Source: S5-327 sp965200975
GTDB taxonomy: Bacteria > Chloroflexota > Dehalococcoidia > Lucifugimonadales > Australimonadaceae
Assembly: GCA_965200975.1 (NCBI GenBank)
Contig: OZ241740.1
Span: 310,001-374,000 of the forward strand
Reading direction: 5' to 3'
DNA length: 64,000 nucleotides
A model generated the notes under the pieces. The model was not told where the DNA came from and made no database searches. It saw nothing but the letters and a program-made list of their open reading frames with translations. Below are positions 24,528 through 32,607 of this stretch, one piece after another. The position numbers and the translations under genes were made by a program. The number at the start of each line of letters is the position of its first letter. The first letter of the stretch is position 1.

Positions 24528-27440
24528 ATGGCTATGTATCCGGACGATGAGGGTGCGGGCGGCAGGCGCTTCGGCGTGCCCGGCCGTCCCGACCGTCTCG
24601 TCAGGCTCGCTATCGCCGCCGCGGGGCTCTTCCTGGTCTACGTGGCGCTCGATTTTGCGCGCGATGCGTACACCGACTGGCTATGGTTCTCGAATCTCGG
24701 TTTCAGCAGCGTCTACCGAACGATACTGTTCATGAGAGCGGCGCTGTTCGCTGCGGGACTGGCCGCGGCGTCGGCGGCGCTGTACGTCGCGTACCGCGCC
24801 GCGTTCAGGGCTGCCTGGGGCCCCTCGCTGCTGCCGTTCTCGCAGTCGACCTATAGCTTCATCCGAGGGGCGATTGTCCTGGGCATGGCGCTGCTTGGGG
24901 CCATTATCGCCTTCAGCTTCGCCTCTGAACTGTCCGACCGTTACGAACTCTTCCTGCGGTTCCTGAACAGAGCCGCGTTCGGAGCGGAGGACCCACAGTT
25001 CGGCGTCGACGCGGGTTTTTACGTGTTCACGATGCCGATGCTGCACACCATCCAGGGTTGGCTTATGGGGCTGACGCTCGTGGTTATCGTCACCACTGCG
25101 GGGCTCTACCTGCTCATCTACAGCGCGCGCGGGATGAACCCGCTGCTCACGCCGGCGGCGCGCGCCCAACTCGCCGTCGCAGGCGCAGCGCTAATGCTCA
25201 CCATCGCCCTCGCCCATTTCCTCGACCGCTACGAGACGCTCTTCTCGTCGTTCGGGGCCGTTACAGGCGCGACCTATGCGGACGTGAACGCGCGGTTGCC
25301 GGGGCTCATTCTCCTCACGATTGCGGCGCTCACCGCGGCGGCCATCATGCTCTTCTCCCTGCGGGTGGCGAACCTGCGCCAGTCGCTCCGGCTCATCATT
25401 GCAGCGTTCGGGTTGTGGGTCATCGTGGCCTTGCTGGCCGGCGTCGCATGGCCGCTGGTCACGCAACGCCTCGCCGTATCGCCGTCCGAATTGCAGCGCG
25501 AGCGCCCGTACATCGAGCGCAACATTGCCTGGACGCGCCTGGGGTTCGACCTCGATGGGGTCGATGTGCGTCCGTACGACGTGCAGGAGGAGACGCTGGC
25601 GGCGGACATCGCCGCCAATCCCGAGACCATTCAGAACATTCGGCTGTGGGACCCGCGCCCGCTCGAGGCGGTGCTCAACCAGCTCCAGCACCTGCGGCTG
25701 TACTACAGCTTCCTCGACGTCGATGTCGATCGTTACGTAGTCGACGGGGACTACCGCCAGGTGCTGCTCGGCGCTCGCGAGATGTTCCAGAGCGGACTCG
25801 ACGAGACTGCGCAGAACTGGATTAACCGCACGCTTGTCTACACGCACGGCTATGGCATGGTGATGAGCCCGGCGACCGACTTCACCCCGGCCGGGCAGCC
25901 GAACTTCATCGTGCGCGACGTTCCCACGGTGGGCGTGTTCGAGGTCGAGGAGCCGCGCATCTACTACGGCGAGGCGTACGGCATCGACGACGCCGACTAC
26001 GCCGCGCGCCTGTCGCTCTCCGCGGAAGACGCCGAAGCTGTGCGCTCCGGAGTCGTCACCAACGACGCCGTCATCGTCAACACTACCGAACCGCAATTCG
26101 ACCGTCCGGCTGCGGGGACGAGCGATGCGCCGGAGTTCATCAACCGGTATGACGGCGAGGGGGGCGTGGGCCTCTCGAGCATCGTGCGGCGCGCGGCGTT
26201 CGCGTGGGAGCTGCTCGACATCAACATCATCCTCAGCCGGCAGCTAACGCCTGAGAGCCGCGTGCTCTACCGCCGAAACATACGCGAGCGCGTCCACACA
26301 GTGGCGCCGTTCCTCGAACTCGACGACGACCCGTACCTGGTGGTGCACGACGGGCGTCTGCACTGGGTGCAGGACGCCTTCACGACTACCGACCGGCTTC
26401 CGTACTCGCGCCGCATCGACGCGGCCCGGGTTGGCGGTAACGGCGATTTCGACAGCTTCGAGAAGCCGTTCAACTACGTCCGCAACACGGTGAAGGTGGT
26501 CATCGACGCGTACAACGGCTCGATGACGTTCTACACGATCGAGCCGGGAGATCCCGATCCGATACTGCAGGTGTACAGGAACATATTCCCAAGCCTCTTC
26601 ACCCCGATCGAGGAGATGCCGGCAGGGCTGCGCGAGCATATCCGCTACCCGGAGGAGCTGCTCCGCGCGCAGGCCGACGCCTTTCTGCAGTACCACATGA
26701 CCGACGTGAAGGAGTTCTTCCTGAAAGAGGACGAATGGGAGCTCGCGCAGGAGGTGGTCGGCGTCGACGTTATCGTCGACCCCGAGACGGGCGACGCGCG
26801 CCCTCGCAACCGCACCATCACGCCCTACTACGTGATTATGAAACTCGCCGGAGAAGAGTTCGAGGAGTTCGTGCTCATCCTGCCGTTCACGCCCAAGGAC
26901 AAGCCGAACCTCGTAGCCTGGATGGCTGCCCGCTCGGACGGGGAGCACTACGGCGAGATCATCGTTTTCGAGTTTCCGAAAGACCGCCTTTTCAACGGGC
27001 CGAGTCAGATCGAGGCGCGCATCGACAACGACCCGGTCATCTCCGAGCAGTTCACGCTGTGGAACCAGTCCGGCTCGCAGGTGCTCCGCGGCAATCTGCT
27101 CGTAATCCCCATCGGCGAAGCGCTGCTCTACGCCGAGCCGATCTACCTGCAGGCGGAGTCGCTCGCGTTCCCCGAACTGAAGCGGGTGGTGCTCGCAACG
27201 AACGACAAGGTAGTGATGGAGCCGACGCTCGACGAAGCCGTCGCCGCTCTGCTGGGGGGCGAACGGCTCTCGCCGCAGAGCGGGGAGGTCAGCGCTGAGG
27301 GCGGAGTTCCAAGGGAGGAGCTACAGCGCGTTTTGGACGCGCTGCTCCAGGCGTTAGAATCTCTTGAGAGCGGTACGGCCGGGCTCGAGGAGTCGGCCAA
27401 CGCTCTACGAGAGCTTGCCGGGGGAGGCGCCTCGGGCTGA
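24528..27440 (+). CDS. UPF0182 family membrane protein (COG1615)
   Basis: This 970-residue protein has about seven hydrophobic segments in its first 320 residues, then a large predicted extracellular domain of about 600 residues. The marker DWLWFSNLGFSSVYRTILFMR follows TM1, as in actinobacterial and chloroflexal UPF0182 proteins. ERPYIERNIAWTRLGFDL and VYTHGYGMVMSPA occur in the soluble part. The C-terminus is rich in Glu, Gly and Ala. Function of the family is unknown. It sits between argB and argD with only 10 bp before it and is presumably co-transcribed with the arginine genes. Confidence 0.9.
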   Translation: MAMYPDDEGAGGRRFGVPGRPDRLVRLAIAAAGLFLVYVALDFARDAYTDWLWFSNLGFSSVYRTILFMRAALFAAGLAAASAALYVAYRAAFRAAWGPSLLPFSQSTYSFIRGAIVLGMALLGAIIAFSFASELSDRYELFLRFLNRAAFGAEDPQFGVDAGFYVFTMPMLHTIQGWLMGLTLVVIVTTAGLYLLIYSARGMNPLLTPAARAQLAVAGAALMLTIALAHFLDRYETLFSSFGAVTGATYADVNARLPGLILLTIAALTAAAIMLFSLRVANLRQSLRLIIAAFGLWVIVALLAGVAWPLVTQRLAVSPSELQRERPYIERNIAWTRLGFDLDGVDVRPYDVQEETLAADIAANPETIQNIRLWDPRPLEAVLNQLQHLRLYYSFLDVDVDRYVVDGDYRQVLLGAREMFQSGLDETAQNWINRTLVYTHGYGMVMSPATDFTPAGQPNFIVRDVPTVGVFEVEEPRIYYGEAYGIDDADYAARLSLSAEDAEAVRSGVVTNDAVIVNTTEPQFDRPAAGTSDAPEFINRYDGEGGVGLSSIVRRAAFAWELLDINIILSRQLTPESRVLYRRNIRERVHTVAPFLELDDDPYLVVHDGRLHWVQDAFTTTDRLPYSRRIDAARVGGNGDFDSFEKPFNYVRNTVKVVIDAYNGSMTFYTIEPGDPDPILQVYRNIFPSLFTPIEEMPAGLREHIRYPEELLRAQADAFLQYHMTDVKEFFLKEDEWELAQEVVGVDVIVDPETGDARPRNRTITPYYVIMKLAGEEFEEFVLILPFTPKDKPNLVAWMAARSDGEHYGEIIVFEFPKDRLFNGPSQIEARIDNDPVISEQFTLWNQSGSQVLRGNLLVIPIGEALLYAEPIYLQAESLAFPELKRVVLATNDKVVMEPTLDEAVAALLGGERLSPQSGEVSAEGGVPREELQRVLDALLQALESLESGTAGLEESANALRELAGGGASG

Positions 27441-27517
27441 CGCGCCGGCGCCGCGACGATTGCCGCAGGCGGGCGGATGCAGGCGAGCGAATGAAAGCAG
27501 ATGCACAGGAGCGTTCG

Positions 27518-28726
27518 ATGACTAAAGGGTCGGCAGACTGGAAGGCGCAAGAGTCCGCGTACTACATGCACACGTTCAACCGGCAGCCTGTCGTGGTCGA
27601 GCGCGGCGAGGGGATGCGGGTGTGGGACGTGGAGGGCAACGAGTACCTGGATATGACGGCGGGCCTTGCCGTAAACAACCTCGGCCACGCGCACCCGGTC
27701 GTCACCGAGGCGATCCGCGAGCAGGCCGGCAAGCTCGTGCAGATGTCGAACCTGTACTACACCGTGCCGCAGCTCGAACTCGCCGAAGCGCTGATCGAAA
27801 ACAGCTGCATGGACAGGGCGTTCTTCGCCAACAGCGGCGTCGAGGCGAACGAGGGCGCCGTGAAGCTGGCGCGCAAGTATGGCCGTCTGCACCGGAACGG
27901 CGCCCAGGGCGTCATTACGGTGCTGAACTCGTTTCACGGGCGTACGCTGGGAATGATCGCCGCCACCGGGCAGCCAGCCTACCAGCAGGCGTGGCTCCCC
28001 CTCGCCGATGGCTTCACCAACGTGCCGTACGACGACCTGGACGCTATCCGGGAGGCGACCACAGAGGAGACGTGCGCCGTGATGGTCGAGGTGGTGCAGG
28101 GCGAGGGCGGCGTCAACGTCCCCACCGAAGGCTACCTGAAGGGTCTGCGCGAATGGTGCGACCAGCAGAACCTGCTTCTCATATTCGACGAGGTGCAAAC
28201 GGGCATGGGGCGCCTGGGCTCGCTGTGGGGCTACCAGCGCTTCGGCGTCGAACCCGACGTCATAACGCTGGCCAAGGGGCTGGGCAACGGTATTCCGGTT
28301 GGGGCGTTCCTCTGCAAAGAGAGCTGCAACGTGCTCGAACCGGGAGACCATGGCAGCACGTTCGGAGGCAACGTGCTCGCGACGGCCGCCGCCAACGCTA
28401 CGGTGCGCTATATGGTCGAGCGCGACATTCCGGGTCATGCGCAGAGAGTAGGAGACTACTTCAAGGCGCAGCTCGAGGCGTTCCGCGACGACCACGCTCC
28501 GGCGACGAAAGGCGTGCGGGGCGCAGGCTTGCTGCTCGCGCTCCAGTTCAGCTCCCCGATCGCCCGCGACGTTGCGTCCGCCGGCAATGCGGAGGGCGTC
28601 CTGCTGAACCCCGTGCTTCCGGACGCCATTCGCTTTATGCCCCCCCTCGTCATCACCGAGGCTGAAGTGGACGAATGCCTCGCCAAGCTCGACCGCGCCC
28701 TCGCAACCGTCCTGGCGCGCCAGTAG
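27518..28726 (+). CDS. argD: ArgD-type acetylornithine aminotransferase
   Basis: This 402-residue PLP enzyme is of the class III aminotransferases; it converts N-acetylglutamate semialdehyde to N-acetylornithine. The PLP lysine is in TLAKGLGNGIPVGAFL, LIFDEVQTGMGRLGSLW carries the cofactor aspartate, and FFANSGVEANEGAVKLARK is the phosphate-binding turn. Context between argB and argG supports ArgD rather than a GABA or ornithine aminotransferase. I chose the ATG at 27518 with AGGAG 8 nt upstream; an in-frame ATG at 27491 has no comparable site. Confidence 0.94.
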   Translation: MTKGSADWKAQESAYYMHTFNRQPVVVERGEGMRVWDVEGNEYLDMTAGLAVNNLGHAHPVVTEAIREQAGKLVQMSNLYYTVPQLELAEALIENSCMDRAFFANSGVEANEGAVKLARKYGRLHRNGAQGVITVLNSFHGRTLGMIAATGQPAYQQAWLPLADGFTNVPYDDLDAIREATTEETCAVMVEVVQGEGGVNVPTEGYLKGLREWCDQQNLLLIFDEVQTGMGRLGSLWGYQRFGVEPDVITLAKGLGNGIPVGAFLCKESCNVLEPGDHGSTFGGNVLATAAANATVRYMVERDIPGHAQRVGDYFKAQLEAFRDDHAPATKGVRGAGLLLALQFSSPIARDVASAGNAEGVLLNPVLPDAIRFMPPLVITEAEVDECLAKLDRALATVLARQ

Positions 28727-28760
28727 ACCGCTCCTACACGCTGAAAGGAACTTTGCCCCT

Positions 28761-29960
28761 ATGCCTGACAAGATTGTGCTCGCCTACAGCGGAGGCCTCG
28801 ACACCTCGGTAGCCATCCGCTGGCTGCAGGAAGCCTACAACGCGGAAGTCGCCACGCTCACGATGGACCTCGGCGGCAAAGTGGACCTTGAGGGCGCGCG
28901 CCGCCGCGCTCTCGACATCGGCGCCGTCCGCGCCGAGGTGATGGACGCCCGCGAAGAGTTCATCGCCGAATACGTCTGGCCGGCCCTCCGCGCAGGCGCC
29001 GTCTACGAGAGCGTGTACCCGCTCGCCACTGCGCTCGGTCGTCCGCTCATCGCGAAGCATCTCGTCCGCATCGCGCAGGAGGAGGCGGCGTTCGCTATCG
29101 CGCACGGCTGCACAGGCAAGGGGAACGATCAGGTGCGGTTCGACGTAAGCGCCGCGGCGCTTGCGCCGGCAATCAAGGTTGTCGCTCCCGCGCGCGAGTG
29201 GGGCATGACCCGCGACGACGAGATCGCCTATGCGCAGGCGCGCAGCATTCCGCTCGACCTGAACAAGCGCAGCCCCTACTCCACCGATGAGAATCTGTGG
29301 GGCCGCAGCATCGAGGCCGGCGATCTGGAAGACCCGTGGGCGGAGCCGCCGGAGGAAGCTTACGCGTGGACTGTTTCAGCCGGCGCTGCGCCGGACGAGC
29401 CGCGTTACGTGGAGCTCCGGTTCGCCAACGGCGCGCCCGTCGCCGTCGACGGCGAGGATCTGGGCGGCGTCGCGCTGGTCGAATTGCTGAACGACATTGC
29501 CGGGAGCAATGGCGTTGGGCGGATCGACCACATCGAGAACAGGCTGGTGGGCATCAAGAGCCGCGAAGTCTACGAGGCCCCGGCTGCGGTTGTGCTGCAC
29601 CAGGCGCACCGGGCGCTCGAGCAGATGTGCCTCAGCAAGGAGCAGTCGCGCTTCAAGGCGCGGCTGGCGATGGAGTACGCCGACATTGTGTACAACGGGC
29701 TGTGGTTTACGGCGCACCGGCGCGATCTCGACGCGTACGTCGCCAGCACGCAACGTCACGTAAACGGCGCGGTGAGAGTACGTTTGCACAAGGGGAGCGC
29801 AACCGTCGTGGGCCGCCGCAGCGACGACGCGCTCTACCGCCACGACCTGGCCACCTACGACGCCGGCGACGTGTTCGACCACGCGGCGTCGGTAGGGTTC
29901 ATTTCGGTGTTCGGGCTGCCTGTTCGCACGCAGGCGCAGGTCCAGGGCGCGGAGCAGTAA
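28761..29960 (+). CDS. argG: ArgG, argininosuccinate synthase
   Basis: This 399-residue enzyme ligates citrulline and aspartate using ATP. The PP-loop pyrophosphatase motif is VLAYSGGLDTSVAI at residues 6-19. AHGCTGKGNDQVRFD, SPYSTDENLWGRSIEAG and GRIDHIENRLVGIKSREVYE are family hallmarks. A GAAAGGAAC site precedes the ATG by about 10 nt. It closes the arginine run; argC, argF and argH are not in the window. Confidence 0.96.
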   Translation: MPDKIVLAYSGGLDTSVAIRWLQEAYNAEVATLTMDLGGKVDLEGARRRALDIGAVRAEVMDAREEFIAEYVWPALRAGAVYESVYPLATALGRPLIAKHLVRIAQEEAAFAIAHGCTGKGNDQVRFDVSAAALAPAIKVVAPAREWGMTRDDEIAYAQARSIPLDLNKRSPYSTDENLWGRSIEAGDLEDPWAEPPEEAYAWTVSAGAAPDEPRYVELRFANGAPVAVDGEDLGGVALVELLNDIAGSNGVGRIDHIENRLVGIKSREVYEAPAAVVLHQAHRALEQMCLSKEQSRFKARLAMEYADIVYNGLWFTAHRRDLDAYVASTQRHVNGAVRVRLHKGSATVVGRRSDDALYRHDLATYDAGDVFDHAASVGFISVFGLPVRTQAQVQGAEQ

Positions 29961-29967
29961 TCGCGCC

Positions 29968-30846
29968 GTGAGCGGCGCCCTCCTCGCCCTCTCCGCTGCG
30001 GCGATGCTCGGGCTGAATACGGCCATCGTGCGCCGCAGCGTGCTGCGCGCGTCGGCCTACGACGGCATTGTCATCTCGATTGTGCTGTCGGTTCCGGTGT
30101 TCGCAGCGCTTGCGTTCGCCGCCGGCCAACTGTCGCGCGTCGGCGACTTCACCGGATGGCAGTATCTGGCCCTTGCCGCAGGAGGGATACTCAACTTTCT
30201 CGGCGGACGGCTCTCGCAGTTCTACGCCATCCAGGCCGTTGGCGCGAACCTCACGGTGCCGATGCGCGTGCTCTCCGCGCTGTTCGGCGCGCTTCTCGGC
30301 GTTACGCTGCTTGGCGAGCAGGTCGGACTGTTGCGCGGAGTAGGCATCGCCTTGCTGATTGCGGCGCCGCTCGTTGCGTTCGCGCGTCCGCCCAGCGTGC
30401 AGCTCGGCTCGCTCCGCATCGTGCGGGGCATCGTGTTCGGCCTGCTCGCGGCGGGGACGTACGGGGGCTCTACGGCGCTGTTGCGGTGGGCGTTGGCGGA
30501 CTCCGGCCTTACGCTGCTCGGCGCGCTGATTGCGCACGGGGCTGCCGCCGTCGTGCTGCTCGCCTCGCTGGCGATACCGCAGCGCGCCCGCAGCCTGAGG
30601 TCGATCGACCGCACGGCTGCGCGGCTCTTCCTCGCGACGACGGCGATTATGACGCTCGCGCAGGTGTTCCGGTTCGCAGCGCTGGAGTCGGAGGATGCGG
30701 CGGTCGTGGCGCCGCTCACGGAGACGATGACCTTCTTCGGCCTCGGCGCGGCGTTCCTGATGAATCGTCAGACCGAAGCGTTCAACCCGCTAGTGCTGCT
30801 CGGCATGGCGCTCGCCGCCGCCGGGGCTATCGCCGTAGCCGTGTAG
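29968..30846 (+). CDS. EamA/DMT-family permease
   Basis: This 292-residue protein has ten predicted hydrophobic segments arranged as two EamA repeats. Each has a typical GGxLNFLGGRLSQFYAIQ- or AALESEDAAVVAPLTETM-like stretch at the fourth helix. It starts with GTG seven bases after argG, with a CGGAG sequence in the argG end acting as ribosome site. Export of an amino acid or metabolite is the usual role of the family; a link to arginine is only positional. Confidence 0.85.
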   Translation: MSGALLALSAAAMLGLNTAIVRRSVLRASAYDGIVISIVLSVPVFAALAFAAGQLSRVGDFTGWQYLALAAGGILNFLGGRLSQFYAIQAVGANLTVPMRVLSALFGALLGVTLLGEQVGLLRGVGIALLIAAPLVAFARPPSVQLGSLRIVRGIVFGLLAAGTYGGSTALLRWALADSGLTLLGALIAHGAAAVVLLASLAIPQRARSLRSIDRTAARLFLATTAIMTLAQVFRFAALESEDAAVVAPLTETMTFFGLGAAFLMNRQTEAFNPLVLLGMALAAAGAIAVAV

Positions 30847-30855
30847 CACGACGGG

Positions 30856-31326
30856 CTAGAACCAGGGCTTTCGCCCAATGACGTATGTCTGCTCAAAGTC
30901 CTCGTCCGACTTGGTGAGGTAAATGACACCCTCGACTATGACTACTACCCCGATAGCCACCAGCATGAAGAGCCCTATGACCACGAACGTTAGCACTAAG
31001 CTGGCAATTGTCCCTAGCAACAGAATCATGCCTTGGCTGGTGTACCCCAAGTAGAACTTGTGGACTCCCAGTCCTCCTATGAGAAGTGCAAGCAGTCCGG
31101 CTACGAGCTTTTGCTTGGAATTGTCCGCTGAAACAGCTCCGGGGGCCTTGTAGACCCCACCCACTTCCGAAGTGCCTTCCCTCACCTCGAAGTCCACGTA
31201 TTGCCCTCGAGCGGGAGGGGCCGACTCTTTCCATTCGCTTCCCGCAAACGTGTAACGTACCCCATCGTCGCCGGAGATCGTTCCTGAGTTGGTTTGCACT
31301 GAAAACTCGAGCACACGTCCCTTCAT
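30856..31326 (-). CDS. TM2-domain protein with an N-terminal small-barrel-like domain
   Basis: This 156-residue protein has about 60 N-terminal residues, VLEFSVQTNSGTISGDDGVRY onwards, that resemble a cold-shock/OB-like barrel. A TM2 domain follows with KLVAGLLALLIGGLGVHKFYLG and two membrane helices. Third positions are visibly richer in A and T than in the neighbours. An AGGAG site lies about 11 nt before the ATG and a TATACT box is at 31365-31370. It diverges from the dehydrogenase gene at 31459. TM2 proteins have no settled role in bacteria. Confidence 0.85.
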   Translation of the reverse strand: MKGRVLEFSVQTNSGTISGDDGVRYTFAGSEWKESAPPARGQYVDFEVREGTSEVGGVYKAPGAVSADNSKQKLVAGLLALLIGGLGVHKFYLGYTSQGMILLLGTIASLVLTFVVIGLFMLVAIGVVVIVEGVIYLTKSDEDFEQTYVIGRKPWF

Positions 31327-31458
31327 GCGATACCCCTACTCCTAAATCTGCGATCGTTCTGTAGAGTATACGGCACGCTCGGTGTTCTCGCCCTTCAGCG
31401 CGCCTGCTATCGCGGAGTTGGGTAGACTAATCGCCAATCACGCGGGGAGGAGTGATCG

Positions 31459-32346
31459 GTGAGAATTGGATGGATTGGACTTGGACGCATGGGGCGTCCG
31501 ATGGTGGAGAACCTCGTTCGGAAAGGGTTCGACGTCACCGTACAGAACCGGAGCCAAGGCAAGGTGGCGGAGCTTGCCGCGATGGGCGCTGCGCCCGGCG
31601 GGTCGTTTACGGAGATGGCCGCGGAGCTCGACGCCGTTCATGTCTGTCTGCCGGGAACCGAGACCGTCGAGCAGGTCGTCGCCGGCGAGGGTGGGCTGCT
31701 CGGCGGCGCGCGCCCCGGCCTGCTCATCGTCGATCACAGCACTATCCATCCTGAGTCTGCGCGCGAGCTTGCGCGGCTCGCTGCCGAACGCGGCGCGGCG
31801 TTCATCGACGCTCCGGTGTCGGGCTCCGGCCCCGTGGCCGAGCGCGGGGAGCTGACGATTATGTGCGGTGGGGATGAGGAGGCGTTCGTCCGCGCTAAGC
31901 CTGCGATGGAGGCGATGGGGCGCACCGTCGCGCTGATGGGGCCGTCGGGCTCGGGCGCGCTCACAAAGATAGTTAACAACGTGCTGATGGCCGCCAATCT
32001 CGCCGTGGCGATGGAGGGGCTCCTCTTCGCCGTCAAGGCGGGGCTCGACCCGCAGGCGCTGTTCTCGGTTGTCCGGACGGCGTCGGGGGCGAGCCGCACG
32101 TGGGAGCGGAACGTTCCACGCATCCTCAGCCGGGAGTTCGGCAAGGACGGCTCAGCCTGGCTGACGTCGAAAGACCAGGAGCTGGCGCACGAACTAGCCG
32201 TCGAGATGGGCGTCGGTATGCCAGTGTTTGAGGCGTCGCGTGCGTTCTGGCGCGCCGCAGTCGAGGCTGGCCTGGGCGAAGAGGACCCGTCGCACGCAGT
32301 AACGATGCTCGAGGAGCGGCTCGGCTTCTCCGCCGCATCCGCCTAA
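31459..32346 (+). CDS. 3-hydroxyisobutyrate dehydrogenase-like NAD(P)-dependent oxidoreductase
   Basis: This 295-residue beta-hydroxyacid dehydrogenase opens with the Rossmann motif IGWIGLGRMGRPMVENL (GxGxxG). FIDAPVSGSGPVAERGELTIM is the substrate-binding signature, and GALTKIVNNVLMAANLAVAMEG contains the catalytic lysine. Candidates are 3-hydroxyisobutyrate or tartronate-semialdehyde reductases; motifs do not separate them. The GTG start has GGGAGGAG 8 nt upstream, and a TAGACT box lies at 31423-31428. Confidence 0.9.
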   Translation: MRIGWIGLGRMGRPMVENLVRKGFDVTVQNRSQGKVAELAAMGAAPGGSFTEMAAELDAVHVCLPGTETVEQVVAGEGGLLGGARPGLLIVDHSTIHPESARELARLAAERGAAFIDAPVSGSGPVAERGELTIMCGGDEEAFVRAKPAMEAMGRTVALMGPSGSGALTKIVNNVLMAANLAVAMEGLLFAVKAGLDPQALFSVVRTASGASRTWERNVPRILSREFGKDGSAWLTSKDQELAHELAVEMGVGMPVFEASRAFWRAAVEAGLGEEDPSHAVTMLEERLGFSAASA

Positions 32347-32359
32347 TCCGGCGGCGGCG

Positions 32360-32533
32360 CTATACGTACTGCTCAGGATGCGCCGCGAACTCCTCGCGGC
32401 AGCCCGGGGCGCAGAAGTAGTAGGTCTCGCCGTTGTAGTCGGCTGCGCCTCCGGGAGGCTCCTCCCGCGAGACGCTCATCTTGCACACGGGGTCGACGGC
32501 GTCGCCGCCAAAGATGGAATCAAGCGCTTCCAT
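32360..32533 (-). CDS. Small YHS-domain protein
   Basis: This 57-residue protein is almost entirely a YHS domain: DPVCKMSVSREE, then YNGETYYFCAPGCREEF and HPEQYV. The cysteines fit metal binding, probably copper. The ATG at 32533 has AAAGGA about 10 nt upstream. It lies 75 bases downstream of copA on the same strand. YHS domains often accompany copper ATPases, so a role as a small copper carrier or sensor is plausible but inferred. Confidence 0.85.
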   Translation of the reverse strand: MEALDSIFGGDAVDPVCKMSVSREEPPGGAADYNGETYYFCAPGCREEFAAHPEQYV

Positions 32534-32607
32534 ATGCTCTGTGTCCTTTCGGGAGGGTCTCTCCGACTCTCTGTAGGATACTCTTCCCCGGCGCCGCCGC
32601 CTGCCGG

